A stretch of 52,209 nt of DNA from Rhodospirillales bacterium (GCA_007694935.1 REES01000107.1:1-52209); one strand, 5' to 3'. Positions 39,952-50,157 are shown, counted from the stretch's first letter. A program made the numbers and translations. The notes: generated by a model not told the origin, from the sequence alone.

Positions 39952-41000
39952 GACCCAACCATGTCCTTCGGATTGAAGATGAGCGTCATCGTTCTCCAGC
40001 GTTCATACTTCTCCGGCGGAAGCCTGAACGGGTGGCAGCGGTCGTTGAGAACCGCCCGCAAGGCGCTTTCCGCCGCCGCCCGATAGAATCCGTCGTCGCT
40101 CAGCCGCCGATCCTCGACGATCTGGGCCATCCGGGGTCGGCCGTCGGGCGCCATCTCGACCCGCACCGTGACCACCAAATCGCGCGCCTCCCGGGCACCG
40201 GCGGGGATATTCCAGCAGCGCTCGATCTGCCGGCGCACCTCGTCGATCTCGCTGATGGTCATCGGCCGATCCGGATCGAACGACCGGCCGGGGGCACCGG
40301 CGGCGGGACCGCTCAGCGCATCGCTGATCAAGGCGTCGAACGAACGGGCCTCGGCTTCGCTGACCTGCGGCTCCGGTTCCGGCGTCGGGCGGGTTGGCTC
40401 GCTCGGGGCGCTGGGCTGCAGGCCTTCCACCGTGCGGAGGACCGTCTGGAAGTCCTGCCCGGTCGCCGGTCCGTCCTCCTGGCGCGGCGGTGCCGGCGGC
40501 GACGGTGCCGCGGTGGTCCGCCGAGGCTCGGGCTCGGGAGCGGGCGGTGCCGGCGGCGACGGTGCCGTCTCGGCCGGTGCCGCGGTCGTGCGCCGAGGCT
40601 CGGGAGCCGGCGGTGCCGGCGGTGGCGCCGGCTTGGCTTGCGGGCGTGCCGCCAGAATCTCGGGAGCCGTCGCCGGGGGCGTCTCGGCCACCGGTCTCGC
40701 AGGCGTTGATGGAACGGCCGGCGCCGGTCGGGTCTGGGCCGGCGGCGGAGGCGGGGGCGGGGGCGATGGTGCGGGAACCGGCTGTACCTGGGCCCGCCTC
40801 GGTTCGGACGCCTCCCGCGGTGGCGGTGCCGGCCGAGTGGGCGGCACGTTGGTCACTTCGTCAACGGTCAGCACGTCGACGACCAAGGCATCGGGCTGGG
40901 CCATGTCGTCGTAGCGATCGCCGAACCGCGGCAACCCGACGAACAGTAGCAGGATGACCACCACATGAAGCCCTATCGAAGCGGCCAGCGGCCTACGCAT
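39948..41000 (-). CDS. tolA: Tol-Pal envelope protein TolA
   Basis: This 350-aa inner-membrane protein spans to the outer membrane. One N-terminal TM ([19 protein letters not shown]) is followed by a long Pro/Ala-rich linker with repeated units ending in EPRRTTAAP... SPPAPP (about residues 80-175). The C-terminal TonB-like domain contains [39 protein letters not shown]. Proteobacterial TolA usually has a long helical domain II; here the connector is proline-rich instead, as in many alphaproteobacteria. Confidence 0.93.
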   Translation of the reverse strand: MRRPLAASIGLHVVVILLLFVGLPRFGDRYDDMAQPDALVVDVLTVDEVTNVPPTRPAPPPREASEPRRAQVQPVPAPSPPPPPPPPAQTRPAPAVPSTPARPVAETPPATAPEILAARPQAKPAPPPAPPAPEPRRTTAAPAETAPSPPAPPAPEPEPRRTTAAPSPPAPPRQEDGPATGQDFQTVLRTVEGLQPSAPSEPTRPTPEPEPQVSEAEARSFDALISDALSGPAAGAPGRSFDPDRPMTISEIDEVRRQIERCWNIPAGAREARDLVVTVRVEMAPDGRPRMAQIVEDRRLSDDGFYRAAAESALRAVLNDRCHPFRLPPEKYERWRTMTLIFNPKDMVGS

Positions 41001-41036
41001 GATCGTTCCTCGCGTGACGATCGATCCCGGTTCCGA

Positions 41037-41504
41037 TCAGCGCTGACCATCAACCGCGGCCGCGGCGATGCGCGGATCGGTGATCAGCGCGACCTTGCGG
41101 TATCCGGCGGCGTTGATCGCACCCACCACTTGCATCACTTGGCCGTAGTTGATGGCGCGGTCGCCCCGCACGAACACCCGAACATCCGGGTTGCGGCCGG
41201 TGATGGCGGCAAGCCGGGGCGTGAGCTCTTCCAGCGCCACCTCGGTATCCTGCACGAAAACGCGGCCTTGCGCATCCACGGAAACCGTCAGCGGCTCGTC
41301 TTGGCCTTGCACCGGCGCGGTGGTTCCGTCGGGCAGGTCCACTTCCACGCCGGTGGTCAGCAGCGGCGCCGTCACCATGAAGATGATCAGCAGCACCAGC
41401 ATCACGTCGACCATCGGCGTGACGTTGATCTCGCTCATCGGCCGCGTCCGACGACGACCCCGGCCGTGCGCCCGGTCGTTCCGGTCCACCATGAAGGCTG
41501 CCAT
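41037..41504 (-). CDS. tolR: Tol-Pal proton-channel subunit TolR
   Basis: This 155-aa ExbD/TolR-family protein has a short cytosolic N-terminus, one TM containing the functional aspartate (INVTPMVDVMLVLLIIFMV), and a periplasmic domain (VEVDLPDGTTAP to VQVVGAINAAGYRKVALIT). It forms the ion channel with TolQ. It lies 6 nt after tolQ. Confidence 0.96.
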   Translation of the reverse strand: MAAFMVDRNDRAHGRGRRRTRPMSEINVTPMVDVMLVLLIIFMVTAPLLTTGVEVDLPDGTTAPVQGQDEPLTVSVDAQGRVFVQDTEVALEELTPRLAAITGRNPDVRVFVRGDRAINYGQVMQVVGAINAAGYRKVALITDPRIAAAAVDGQR

Positions 41505-41510
41505 CGGGTG

Positions 41511-42239
41511 TCAGTCCTTGCCGCTGTGCCGGGCGAGAATGGCCAGGAACTCGCCGGCGAAGCCGTCCACCCGACCGGCGTACTGGTCAATGGACCGGGA
41601 GAGCTTGTTGTAGGCGATCACCGCCGGGATCGCGGCGAGCAGTCCCAGGGCGGTGGCGAACAGGGCCTCGGCGATGCCCGGCGCCACCACCGCAAGGCTG
41701 GTGCTCCCGGTGATGCCGATCGCCTGGAAGCTGTGCATGATGCCCCACACCGTTCCGAACAAGCCGATGAAGGGGGCGGTCGCGCCGGTCGAGGCAAGCA
41801 TGGTCATCTGCCGTTCCAGCCGGCCGGTTTCCCGCGCCAACGTGAGTTGCACCACCCGGTCGAGCCGGCTCTCCAGGTTCAAGGCGGCCGAGAGGCCATC
41901 TCCCGCCGGCCGATCAGCCGCACGGCGCCACTCCCGCATGGCGGCAACGAACACCGCCGACATCGGGTCCGGCGGCCGGTCGGCAATCCGGTCATAGAGA
42001 TCGTCCAGGGCCCCGCCGGACCAGAACGTGTCCTCGAACTGGCTTGCCAGGCCGTTGAGTCGGCGCAGAGTCATGACCTTCTCGAAGATGATTGCCCAGC
42101 ACCAGACCGAGGCCACCACCAGCACGACGATGACCGCCTTGACCACCGGGTCGGCCCGCCACACCAGCGACCAGATGGACAGATCCTGCGCGGCGATACT
42201 GCCGCTCAGGGCTACCGCTTCGATTGCACCGTTTTCCAT
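41511..42239 (-). CDS. tolQ: Tol-Pal proton-channel subunit TolQ
   Basis: This 242-aa MotA/TolQ/ExbB-family protein has three TM segments, including AVIVVLVVASVWCWAIIFEKV and the conserved channel portion GATAPFIGLFGTVWGIMHSFQAIGITGSTSLAVVAPGIAEALFATALGLLAAIP. It uses the proton gradient to energise TolA. The ATG at 42239 follows GGGAAAC. It opens the tolQRAB run, after ybgC. Confidence 0.97.
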   Translation of the reverse strand: MENGAIEAVALSGSIAAQDLSIWSLVWRADPVVKAVIVVLVVASVWCWAIIFEKVMTLRRLNGLASQFEDTFWSGGALDDLYDRIADRPPDPMSAVFVAAMREWRRAADRPAGDGLSAALNLESRLDRVVQLTLARETGRLERQMTMLASTGATAPFIGLFGTVWGIMHSFQAIGITGSTSLAVVAPGIAEALFATALGLLAAIPAVIAYNKLSRSIDQYAGRVDGFAGEFLAILARHSGKD

Positions 42240-42252
42240 CGTTTCCCGCCGC

Positions 42253-42711
42253 TCATTCCGTCCCGTTGCCCGATTCAGCGACCAAGACAAACGCTTCCAG
42301 GGCGGCCCGGAGCGCCTCCGGTATCCGTACCGCCCGCCCTTCGTTGGACATGCACGCCAGGGTGAACCGCGTCCGCACCAGCGCGTCGCCCGCCAGCCGA
42401 ACGTCCTGGGCCAGCGCCAGCGACGCGGCCCGAACGCCCAGCAGGTGGGAATGCACCTCCACCAAGTCGTCCAGCCGTGCCGGCCTCAGGTAATCCGCTT
42501 CGCAGCGGCGAACGGCGAAGGCACGACCATGGTCTTTGATCATCTCCGGATGCACCACACCCATGTGCCGCATCATCTCGGTGCGGGCGCGCTCCGCGAA
42601 CTTGAGGTAGTTGGAGAAATAGACGATGCCCCCGGCGTCGGTGTCCTCGTAGTAGATACGCACCGGCAGCACATGCACCAAGCCGCGAAAGCCACCGACG
42701 GGTTGCCTCAT
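42253..42711 (-). CDS. ybgC: acyl-CoA thioesterase YbgC
   Basis: This 152-aa hot-dog-fold enzyme has the 4-hydroxybenzoyl-CoA thioesterase-type active-site segment VRIYYEDTDAGGIVYFSNYL, with the catalytic Asp in DTDAGG. Conservation continues with FAERARTEMMRHMG and RCEADYLRPARLDD. It hydrolyses short-chain acyl-CoA and is regularly linked to tol genes. ATG 42711 follows the ruvB stop; an in-frame ATG at 42732 would overlap it by 14 nt. Confidence 0.93.
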   Translation of the reverse strand: MRQPVGGFRGLVHVLPVRIYYEDTDAGGIVYFSNYLKFAERARTEMMRHMGVVHPEMIKDHGRAFAVRRCEADYLRPARLDDLVEVHSHLLGVRAASLALAQDVRLAGDALVRTRFTLACMSNEGRAVRIPEALRAALEAFVLVAESGNGTE

Positions 42712-42718
42712 GCGATTC

Positions 42719-43837
<1,119 letters not shown>

Positions 43838-43847
43838 GCCTGCCTGC

Positions 43848-44480
43848 TCATGCGTGGGCGCCGCTCCCGGAGGAAACGCCCTGCGGTGCCAGGGTCGCCA
43901 GGCCGTCCCGGATCAACACTTCGACCGTGGCTCCCTCGCCGCGCTGCCGGGACGCCGCGGCAACCGCCGACAGGGCGTCGCCGGGGCGAAAGCCGAGGTT
44001 CACCAGCGCCGCCACCGCGTCGCCGGCCTCACCCGGAAGCGACGAGCCCGCCACCGGGGAGGCGGTCGCACCCACCGGGATGGAGCTGGCCTTGTCCCTG
44101 AGTTCGGTAATCACGCGAGTCGCCAGCCGCGCGCCCACCCCGGGTGCCCGGGTCAGCGCCTGGCGATCGCCGGCGGCGATGGCCAGAGCCAAGTGTTCTG
44201 GCGGTAGCACCGACAGTACCGCCAGCGCGGCGCGGCCGCCCACCCCCTGCACCGTGTTCAGGAGCCGGAACCACAGTTGTTCGGCCTCATCGGCGAAGCC
44301 ATACAGGTAAATGCCATCCTCCCGCACGATGGTGTCGACCCGCAACCTGACCGGCGCACCGGCCGCGAGCCCGGCCAGGGTGCGGCTGGAACAGAGCACC
44401 AGGTAGCCGACTCCGCCGACGTCAATGACGGCAAAACCGTCGCCGATGCTGTCAACAACGCCGGCAAGCTTGGCGATCAC
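43848..44480 (-). CDS. ruvA: Holliday junction DNA-binding protein RuvA
   Basis: This 210-aa protein has the OB-fold opening [28 protein letters not shown], helix-hairpin-helix segments [14 protein letters not shown] and [19 protein letters not shown], and a C-terminal domain that contacts RuvB. The GTG start overlaps the ruvC stop by 4 nt (GTGA), so the two are coupled. Confidence 0.97.
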   Translation of the reverse strand: MIAKLAGVVDSIGDGFAVIDVGGVGYLVLCSSRTLAGLAAGAPVRLRVDTIVREDGIYLYGFADEAEQLWFRLLNTVQGVGGRAALAVLSVLPPEHLALAIAAGDRQALTRAPGVGARLATRVITELRDKASSIPVGATASPVAGSSLPGEAGDAVAALVNLGFRPGDALSAVAAASRQRGEGATVEVLIRDGLATLAPQGVSSGSGAHA

Positions 44481-44974
44481 CGCAGCCCACCCGGGATCCG
44501 CATTGCGGTGGCGCGGTGATGGGCGTGGCAGATGGCCACCGCCAGCGCATCGGCCGCGTCCGCACCGCTCGGAAGGCAGCCGGGCAGCAGCCTTCGCACC
44601 ATCATCTGCACCTGCTCCTTGGCGGCATGGCCGGTCCCAACCACGGTCTTCTTCACCAGATTCGGAAGGTACTCGGTTACCGGGATACCAGCCTGGGCGG
44701 GAACCAGCAACGCGATCCCCCGCGCCTGTCCTAACTTCAAGGTAGAAATCGCATTTCGGTTGACGAAGGTCTCCTCCACCGCGGCCTCCCCCGGCGCGTA
44801 CGTGCGAATCAGCACCGTGAGCTCCTCGGCAATCTGCACCAGCCGTTCCGGCAGCGACCGCGCCGCATCGGTCAGAAGCACCCCGTCAGCCACATGGGAC
44901 AACCGCCCCGGCCCCGTTTCGATCACGCCCCAGCCGGTGGCGCGAAGCCCGGGGTCTAGGCCGATGATGCGCAC
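44477..44974 (-). CDS. ruvC: Holliday junction resolvase RuvC
   Basis: This 165-aa endonuclease resolves Holliday junctions. The RNase H-like fold shows [18 protein letters not shown] with catalytic Asp7, [24 protein letters not shown] with the second acidic residue, and [17 protein letters not shown] with the last acidic cluster. It lies 18 nt after yebC. Confidence 0.97.
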   Translation of the reverse strand: MRIIGLDPGLRATGWGVIETGPGRLSHVADGVLLTDAARSLPERLVQIAEELTVLIRTYAPGEAAVEETFVNRNAISTLKLGQARGIALLVPAQAGIPVTEYLPNLVKKTVVGTGHAAKEQVQMMVRRLLPGCLPSGADAADALAVAICHAHHRATAMRIPGGLR

Positions 44975-44992
44975 CTGGGCAGGTCCGCCGGG

Positions 44993-45742
44993 CTAGGCGC
45001 TCAGGCGTTCGAGGACATCCTCGGCAATCTCGTAGTTGGCCATCACCCGTTGCACGTCGTCGCTGTCGTCGAGCGCGTCCAGCAGCTTGAACAGGGTCTC
45101 CGCCTGGGCTTCGTCGATCGACGTGGTGATGCTCGGCTTCCAGTCGAGCCTGGCCACGTCGGCCGGACCGAACCGGGCTTCCAGGGCGTCCCGCACCTGG
45201 CTCAGGGAGTCGGGGGCGCACCTCACCTCGTGGCCAGAATCGCCCGACGCGACATCGTCGGCGCCCGCTTCCAGCGCCGCTTCGAACATTGCCTCGGCGT
45301 CGGCGACCAAAGCCGGGTAGTGGATCAGGCCGACGCGCTCGAACATGAAGGCGACGCTGCCGCTTTCGCCGAGCGAGCCGCCATGCTTGCCGAACGCGGC
45401 ACGAACCTCGCTCGCGGTCCGGTTGCGGTTATCGGTCAGCGCCTCGACGATCACCGCCACCCCGCCGGGGCCATAGCCCTCGTAGCGCACTTCCTCGTAA
45501 CTCTCTCCGCCATCGTCCCCGGAGCCCCGGCGGATCGCCCGCTCCATGGTGTCCTTCGGCATGTTGGCCGCTTTCGCCGCAGCGATCGCCGTGCGCAGCC
45601 TGGGATTGAACTCCGGATCCGCCAGGCCCGAGCGGGCCGCCACCGTGAGTTCGCGGATCAGCTTGGTGAACATCTTGCCCCGCTTGGCGTCCTGAGCCCC
45701 CTTGCGATACATGATGTTCTTGAATTGCGAATGGCCTGCCAT
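44993..45742 (-). CDS. yebC: YebC/PmpR-family protein
   Basis: This 249-aa protein starts [23 protein letters not shown], the hallmark of the family, and continues with [32 protein letters not shown] and [23 protein letters not shown]. Proteins of this family have been described as transcriptional regulators and, more recently, as factors that relieve ribosome stalling. It is often linked to ruvC. ATG 45742 gives the standard start. Confidence 0.96.
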   Translation of the reverse strand: MAGHSQFKNIMYRKGAQDAKRGKMFTKLIRELTVAARSGLADPEFNPRLRTAIAAAKAANMPKDTMERAIRRGSGDDGGESYEEVRYEGYGPGGVAVIVEALTDNRNRTASEVRAAFGKHGGSLGESGSVAFMFERVGLIHYPALVADAEAMFEAALEAGADDVASGDSGHEVRCAPDSLSQVRDALEARFGPADVARLDWKPSITTSIDEAQAETLFKLLDALDDSDDVQRVMANYEIAEDVLERLSA

Positions 45743-45906
45743 GATCGTCCGTGCCTGTCCTTGTGCCCGCGGCGCTGCCGAGCCCGACCGTGCGACACCG
45801 CCGGGTCGGGCCGCCCTTCCGAACACCGCCTCAGATAGGCCAGCAGCACCGCGAGCGCAAATCAGGTGCGGTGCGCTCGGGATCCGATCCCAAGCGGCCT
45901 CCGGCG

Positions 45907-46719
45907 TCACTGCGGCCAGTGTTCGCTCAGATGGCCCCCGAGGCGGACCGGCGAGAACGATTTGGCCAGTCCGGTCGCGGGATCGGTCTCGAGAAACACC
46001 GCCGCGAGGGTTGCCAGCCCGGTTGCCGGCTCCAGCCGGCCGCTCGGGATCTTGCGGATGAAGCGGGCGATGGCCTGCTCCTTATCCATGCCGATCACCG
46101 AATCGTAGTCGCCGCACATGCCGATGTCGGTGATGTAGGCGGTGCCGCCCGGAAGGATCCGGGCATCCGCGGTCGGCACGTGGGTATGGGTACCGGCGAC
46201 CAGCGACACGCGACCGTCCAGGAACGCTCCCATCGAAGCCTTCTCGCTGGTCGCCTCGGCGTGAATGTCGACGACGATGCAATCCACGGACTGGCCGACC
46301 CGATGATTGAGCAGCGCCCGCGTCGCGGCGGCGAACGGATCATCGAGGGGGTCCATGAACAGCCGGCCCATAACCTGGAACACCATGATATTGCGGCCGT
46401 CCTTGAGCGGGTAGACCGCCGCACCCCAGCCGGGCGTGCCTTCCGGATAGTTGAGCGGGCGCAGCAGCCGGATGTCGGAAGTGATGAACGGCACGATCTC
46501 GCGCCGATCCCAGCTGTGGTTCCCCCCGGTGATGACGTCGACGCCGGCATCGAAGAACTCGCGGCAGATCTCGGCCGTGATTCCGTAACCGTGCGCCGCG
46601 TTCTCGCCATTGACCACCACCACGTCCAGCCGCAGGCGGCGGCGCAGCTCCGGCACCCGCTCGACCACGATCTGGCGTCCCGCCCGGCCGACGACGTCGC
46701 CGCAGAACAGCACCCTCAT
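45907..46719 (-). CDS. YmdB-family metallophosphoesterase
   Basis: This 270-aa calcineurin-like phosphoesterase of the TIGR00282/YmdB family has [55 protein letters not shown], and [30 protein letters not shown]. The metal-ligand pattern D-x-V/G...N-G-E-N...G-N-H...H-A-E...T-H-T-H is complete. Relatives hydrolyse cyclic nucleotides in vitro. Its ATG overlaps the cyclo-ligase stop by 4 nt. Confidence 0.94.
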   Translation of the reverse strand: MRVLFCGDVVGRAGRQIVVERVPELRRRLRLDVVVVNGENAAHGYGITAEICREFFDAGVDVITGGNHSWDRREIVPFITSDIRLLRPLNYPEGTPGWGAAVYPLKDGRNIMVFQVMGRLFMDPLDDPFAAATRALLNHRVGQSVDCIVVDIHAEATSEKASMGAFLDGRVSLVAGTHTHVPTADARILPGGTAYITDIGMCGDYDSVIGMDKEQAIARFIRKIPSGRLEPATGLATLAAVFLETDPATGLAKSFSPVRLGGHLSEHWPQ

Positions 46720-47336
46720 CCGGTGGCCCGCGTCAGCCCGGCATCGGTCAGGATCCAGTCCACGCGCTGGTCATCCGCCGCCGCGGGCACCTCGTCAATC
46801 TGCTGAATGGCGTAGCCGACACCGACCGCCACGGTCGGTCGGTCGGCGCGCAAGGCCGCGAGCGTGCGATCGTAGTGGCCGCCGCCCTGGCCCAGCCGGC
46901 AACCCCGGGCATCCACCGCCAGCAGCGGCACCAGGACCACGTCCGGTATGACCAAGGGCGCTGACGGGCCCGGCTGGCGTGTCCCGCGGGGGCCATCCTC
47001 CAGATCGTCGGCGATCGACCAGCGCCGAAACAGCAAGGGTGCGTCGGGTGCCGACAGCACCGGCAGGGCAGCGCTCGCCCCCGCGGCGATCAGCCGCGCC
47101 AGCAGCGGTCGGACGTCGATTTCCGTCACGATCGGCCAGTATCCGGCGACCACGGTTCCGGGGCGGATGCCGATTCGGTCAAGACCGGCCAGACAATGAT
47201 GGAGGACGGCCAGCACCGCGTCGGGACCATGTTTTTGGTCGGCCACCAGCCTGAGCGCCCGCATCCGGCGGCGCAGCTTCCGCTTGGCGTTGCTGACCTC
47301 CTCCGAACTGCGCTCAGCGTTCAACGATGGCCTCAT
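46716..47336 (-). CDS. 5-formyltetrahydrofolate cyclo-ligase
   Basis: This 206-aa enzyme converts 5-formyl-THF to 5,10-methenyl-THF using ATP. The family signatures are KRKLRRRMRALR (basic N-terminus), VAGYWPIVTEIDVRPLL, and the substrate loop VVLVPLLAVDARGCRLGQGGGHYDRTLA. It follows the 6S RNA, the same arrangement as ssrS-ygfA in enterobacteria. I use ATG 47336; an in-frame TTG lies one codon earlier. Confidence 0.94.
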   Translation of the reverse strand: MRPSLNAERSSEEVSNAKRKLRRRMRALRLVADQKHGPDAVLAVLHHCLAGLDRIGIRPGTVVAGYWPIVTEIDVRPLLARLIAAGASAALPVLSAPDAPLLFRRWSIADDLEDGPRGTRQPGPSAPLVIPDVVLVPLLAVDARGCRLGQGGGHYDRTLAALRADRPTVAVGVGYAIQQIDEVPAAADDQRVDWILTDAGLTRATG

Positions 47337-47375
47337 CAAAGCGTCATCGACAGTGGCGGACGTCTGGGAACAAGA

Positions 47376-47396
47376 CCGGAGCAGAACCGGCTCCGG
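47376..47396 (-). terminator. hairpin at the 3' end of 6S RNA
   Basis: On the minus strand the arms CCGGAGC and GCTCCGG enclose CGGTTCT and are followed by TCTTGTT. It lies just after the 6S RNA and before the cyclo-ligase gene; the T-run is partial. Confidence 0.5.
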
Positions 47397-47399
47397 CTT

Positions 47400-47555
47400 C
47401 GAGGGAAGGTGAGACGGCGCCGCGAGAGCCGACGGTCATGTGATCCTCTGTGGCCTGCATCAGCAGGTGGGCGCCATGTGCCGAACCCACGGGTTCGGCA
47501 GGGACGGCTCCCGGCGAGATCACTGTTGGCCCCAGGGATGAAAAGACCGGTCGCA
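47400..47555 (-). ncRNA. ssrS: 6S RNA
   Basis: The spacer between zapA and the 5-formyl-THF cyclo-ligase gene is the standard location of 6S RNA. On the minus strand it contains the hairpin GCCGAACCCGTGGGTTCGGC. The segment GCCCACCTGCTGATGCAGGC and the following GAGGATCAC resemble known alphaproteobacterial 6S RNA sequences. The outer arms CCGGTCTTTTC and GAAGCCGG can pair. 6S RNA mimics an open promoter and sequesters the housekeeping RNA polymerase. End points are approximate. Confidence 0.83.
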
Positions 47556-47581
47556 CACCGCAGCCACCGTCCCCCTTCAAT

Positions 47582-47926
47582 TTAGGTCGCCGTCAGCCGC
47601 GCGGCAATCGACTCGATGCGTTCGGCCAAAGCCTCGATGTCGGCCCCCAGCGCCTGATCCTGATCACGTGCTTCGGCAGACTGCTGACCCGGTCTGGCGG
47701 CACCGCGCAGCGCCCTCAGCTCGGCTGCGGCGTCCCACATCTCGTCGGTGATCACCAGAGCTGCCATCAGGAGCAGGCGCCCTTCGCCGACCTGGCCGAC
47801 GGTGGAGGCGATCGCGGCGATCTTGCCGTCGACGTAGCGGGCGAGCTGGACCAGACGCTGCTCTTCGCCATCGCCGCAGACAAGGTCGTAGGACGTCCCG
47901 TTGACGGTGACCGAAACCTGGCCCAA
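47582..47926 (-). CDS. zapA: cell division protein ZapA
   Basis: This 114-aa protein has the ZapA start (VSVTVNGTSYDLVCGDGEEQRLVQLARYVDGKI), the central helix (GRLLLMAALVITDEMWD) and a C-terminal coiled coil. It promotes FtsZ bundling at the septum. It lies immediately upstream of the 6S RNA. Confidence 0.94.
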   Translation of the reverse strand: MGQVSVTVNGTSYDLVCGDGEEQRLVQLARYVDGKIAAIASTVGQVGEGRLLLMAALVITDEMWDAAAELRALRGAARPGQQSAEARDQDQALGADIEALAERIESIAARLTAT

Positions 47927-47994
47927 GCTTACCTCCTTACTGCTGTGACCGCCGCGGTTTCGGTCGACCGCGCCCGGCTCCGTACCGCCTGGAC

Positions 47995-48213
47995 CTAAGG
48001 TTCGTCGCCCACCAGTTCACGCAGGCGGTTGATGGCTTCGTCCAGCCGTGCCGATACGCCGCTGTGTGTCTCGCGAACCCCATCGAGTTCCCGGGCGCGC
48101 TCGGCGTCGCGGGCAAGCGCGGTCTCGGCAGACTGCTCGAGGCGTTGGACGGCGAGGCGCAGGCGCTCCACCGCCACGCCCACCACGGCCCTGTCGGGAT
48201 GTGAAGTCTCCAT
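47995..48213 (-). CDS. small coiled-coil protein, DUF4164-like
   Basis: The protein of 72 aa begins METSHPDRAVVGVAVERL and is one long predicted coiled coil (LAVQRLEQSAETALARDAERARELDGVRETHSGVSARLDEAINRLREL). This matches the small DUF4164-type protein that usually precedes zapA in alphaproteobacteria. Function is unknown, probably related to division. The ATG at 48213 is preferred; the longer frame upstream is not conserved. Confidence 0.75.
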   Translation of the reverse strand: METSHPDRAVVGVAVERLRLAVQRLEQSAETALARDAERARELDGVRETHSGVSARLDEAINRLRELVGDEP

Positions 48214-48317
48214 GCGCTGCCGATCGGCAAGTCTTTGCAATGTCGCAGGCAACCATAGGCAGGGCGAAAAGCGGCCGTCAACGCCTGTGCGCACGAAGCC
48301 CGTTCAGCAAAAAGCCA

Positions 48318-48346
48318 TTGACGTGCGACAGCGTTCCGACAATGGT
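48318..48346 (+). promoter_or_regulatory. candidate gap promoter
   Basis: TTGACG (5/6 -35 match) is followed after 17 nt by AATGGT (3/6 -10), about 125 nt upstream of the gap start. The weak -10 makes this tentative. The rest of the 257-nt gap between the divergent genes shows only the inverted repeat TTAACGCTTAA just before the ribosome site. Confidence 0.28.
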
Positions 48347-48470
48347 GCGCGGGTCGCAAGAACTAGGCCCGCGCCACCGCGCGACGGCCGGCGTGCCGGA
48401 CGCACCGGGGCGCTCTCCTCTCCCGAGCGGGGGGGTTTAACGCTTAAGATTTTTCCAGAGGAGGTAACGA

Positions 48471-49475
48471 ATGGCGGTTCGAGTAGGGGTGAACGGCTTC
48501 GGCCGCATTGGTCGGCTTGTGGTGCGGGCAGCAATGGAAGCCCGTCGCAACGACGTCGAGTTCGTGGCGGTCAACGATCTCGGTCCGGTCGGCACCAATG
48601 CCCACTTGCTCAAGTATGACTCCGTGCACGGGACGTATCCCGGCGACGTCAAGGCCGGTGACGGCTCGATGACCGTGGACGGCAAGACCATCAAGGTTTT
48701 GGCGGAGCGCGATCCCACCAAGCTGCCGTGGAAGGACCTCGGCGTCGATTTGGTGATGGAATGCACCGGCATTTTCAGCGACCGGGACAAGGCTGCGGTC
48801 CATCTCGAGGCCGGCGCCAAAAAGGTCATTGTCTCCGCTCCTTCGAAGGGCGCGGACAAGACGGTTGTCTATGGCGTCAATCACGACGTTCTCACCAAGG
48901 ATGACAAGGTCATCTCCAACGCGTCCTGCACCACCAACTGCTTGGCGCCACCGGTGTTCGTGCTCGACAAGCTGATCGGGCTTGAGCGCGGCTACATGAC
49001 CACCATCCACGCCTACACCGGCGACCAGCCGATCCTCGACACCCTGCACAAGGATCTGCGTCGGGCGCGCGGTGGCGCCCTGTCGATGATCCCGACCACC
49101 ACCGGCGCCGCCCGCGCCGTGGGCTTGGTGCTGCCGCACCTGGCCGGCAAGGTCGACGGCTCGGCCATCCGGGTGCCCACGCCCAACGTGTCGGTGGTCG
49201 ACCTGGTGTTCATTTCGAAGAAGTCCACCACCGCGGCGGAGATCAACGGCGCCATCGAGGAAGCCGCCAACGGCTCACTCAAGGGCGTCCTCGGCTACAA
49301 CACGGAGCCGCTGGTTTCGATCGACTTCAACCACGATCCGCGGAGCTCCATCTTCGATGGCAGCCAAACCCAGGTGGTCGATGGCACCCTGGTGCGCATC
49401 GTTGCCTGGTACGACAACGAATGGGGCTTCTCCAACCGCATGTGCGACACCGCCACTGTGTTCGCCGGCCTCTGA
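48471..49475 (+). CDS. gap: glyceraldehyde-3-phosphate dehydrogenase, type I
   Basis: This 334-aa NAD(P)-dependent glycolytic/Calvin-type enzyme has the Rossmann opening VRVGVNGFGRIGRLV, catalytic Cys153 in SNASCTTNCLAPP, and VIVSAPSKGADKTVVYGVNHDVL. C-terminal signatures are TIHAYTGDQ, ATTGAARAVG-type (TTTGAARAVGLVLPHLAGK) and WYDNEWGFSNRM. The strong ribosome site AGAGGAGG precedes the ATG. No phosphoglycerate kinase gene follows it, although pgk normally lies between gap and the aldolase in relatives. Confidence 0.98.
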   Translation: MAVRVGVNGFGRIGRLVVRAAMEARRNDVEFVAVNDLGPVGTNAHLLKYDSVHGTYPGDVKAGDGSMTVDGKTIKVLAERDPTKLPWKDLGVDLVMECTGIFSDRDKAAVHLEAGAKKVIVSAPSKGADKTVVYGVNHDVLTKDDKVISNASCTTNCLAPPVFVLDKLIGLERGYMTTIHAYTGDQPILDTLHKDLRRARGGALSMIPTTTGAARAVGLVLPHLAGKVDGSAIRVPTPNVSVVDLVFISKKSTTAAEINGAIEEAANGSLKGVLGYNTEPLVSIDFNHDPRSSIFDGSQTQVVDGTLVRIVAWYDNEWGFSNRMCDTATVFAGL

Positions 49476-49506
49476 GCCGACGCGACGCGGGGATTACAGC
49501 ATCCTG

Positions 49507-49536
49507 AGCAAGGGCGGGGCTTTGCCTCGCCCTTGC
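49507..49536 (+). terminator. strong hairpin after gap
   Basis: The arms AGCAAGGGCGGGGC and GCCTCGCCCTTGCT form a 14-bp stem with one G-U pair and a TTT loop, 31 nt after the gap stop. No T-run follows, so it may terminate partially or protect the gap mRNA 3' end. Confidence 0.6.
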
Positions 49537-49596
49537 TTGCCACCCCGAGGCTCGTCCGGGGCGCCCCATGCCGCGCCGAGGCGGGTTGCTGCGACC

Positions 49597-50157
49597 ATGA
49601 CGCCAGCGCCGAGACCGACTGTCCGCAAGTCCGTCATCGTCCATGATTTGACGCAGATGATCAGTGTGTTCATGGCCGGGGCGTCACTCGGCGTGCCGGT
49701 GACCGTCCGCAGTTCGCCCCACGCGGCGCGCAGCGTCGGGCCCCGGGTCTTCAGGACCATGACGGATCGGGCAAGGCGGGCCGCTCCCACGGCGGACGCC
49801 CATGCCGTGTTCGATTGCGGCGCGGATCCGGGCTATGCCCTGTCGGCCATCCGCCACGGCAACCGGGGGATCCGCCTGGATCCGGCGGTGGCCGCCTATC
49901 CGCGTGTTGCCGCCATCGCCCGCAGCCGGGGCATCGCGCTGGACGACGACCCTTCGCCCGCCCTCGATCTGGCCGGCATGGTCGGGCCTGCCAATCACGC
50001 CGATCTGGTCGCCATGTGCCGAAACTGGCTCGCTGACGGCGGGAAATCGTGTCCCGAAGCCCCCGACCCGAGTTGCCAAGGTGGGGGGGCTCGTGTATCT
50101 GAATCGCATGGGACGGTATTTCACGGCTTTTCCACAACCGGGGAGAACGGGTTATGA
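49597..50157 (+). CDS. uncharacterised protein between gap and aldolase
   Basis: I do not recognise a named family for this ORF (186 aa from ATG 49597). The middle (VFDCGADPGYALSAIRHGNRGIRLDPAVAAYPRVAAIARSRGIALDDD) has an alternating alpha/beta pattern, and a small protein of this type next to glycolytic genes is familiar from other alphaproteobacteria. The last 40 residues are Gly/Ser-rich and cover a promoter-like sequence for the next gene, so the true protein may be shorter. Its TGA overlaps the aldolase ATG by 4 nt, which supports coupled translation. The upstream part of the open frame overlaps gap and is ignored. Confidence 0.55.
   Translation: MTPAPRPTVRKSVIVHDLTQMISVFMAGASLGVPVTVRSSPHAARSVGPRVFRTMTDRARRAAPTADAHAVFDCGADPGYALSAIRHGNRGIRLDPAVAAYPRVAAIARSRGIALDDDPSPALDLAGMVGPANHADLVAMCRNWLADGGKSCPEAPDPSCQGGGARVSESHGTVFHGFSTTGENGL
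50073..50101 (+). promoter_or_regulatory. candidate aldolase promoter
   Basis: TTGCCA (5/6 -35) and TATCTG (3/6 -10) lie exactly 17 nt apart, 52 nt before the aldolase start, inside the 3' part of the upstream ORF. Confidence 0.4.

Noticed and set aside
47344-47580. 78-codon minus-strand open frame between zapA and the cyclo-ligase
   Set aside because: It coincides with the 6S RNA and has no protein family pattern or ribosome site.
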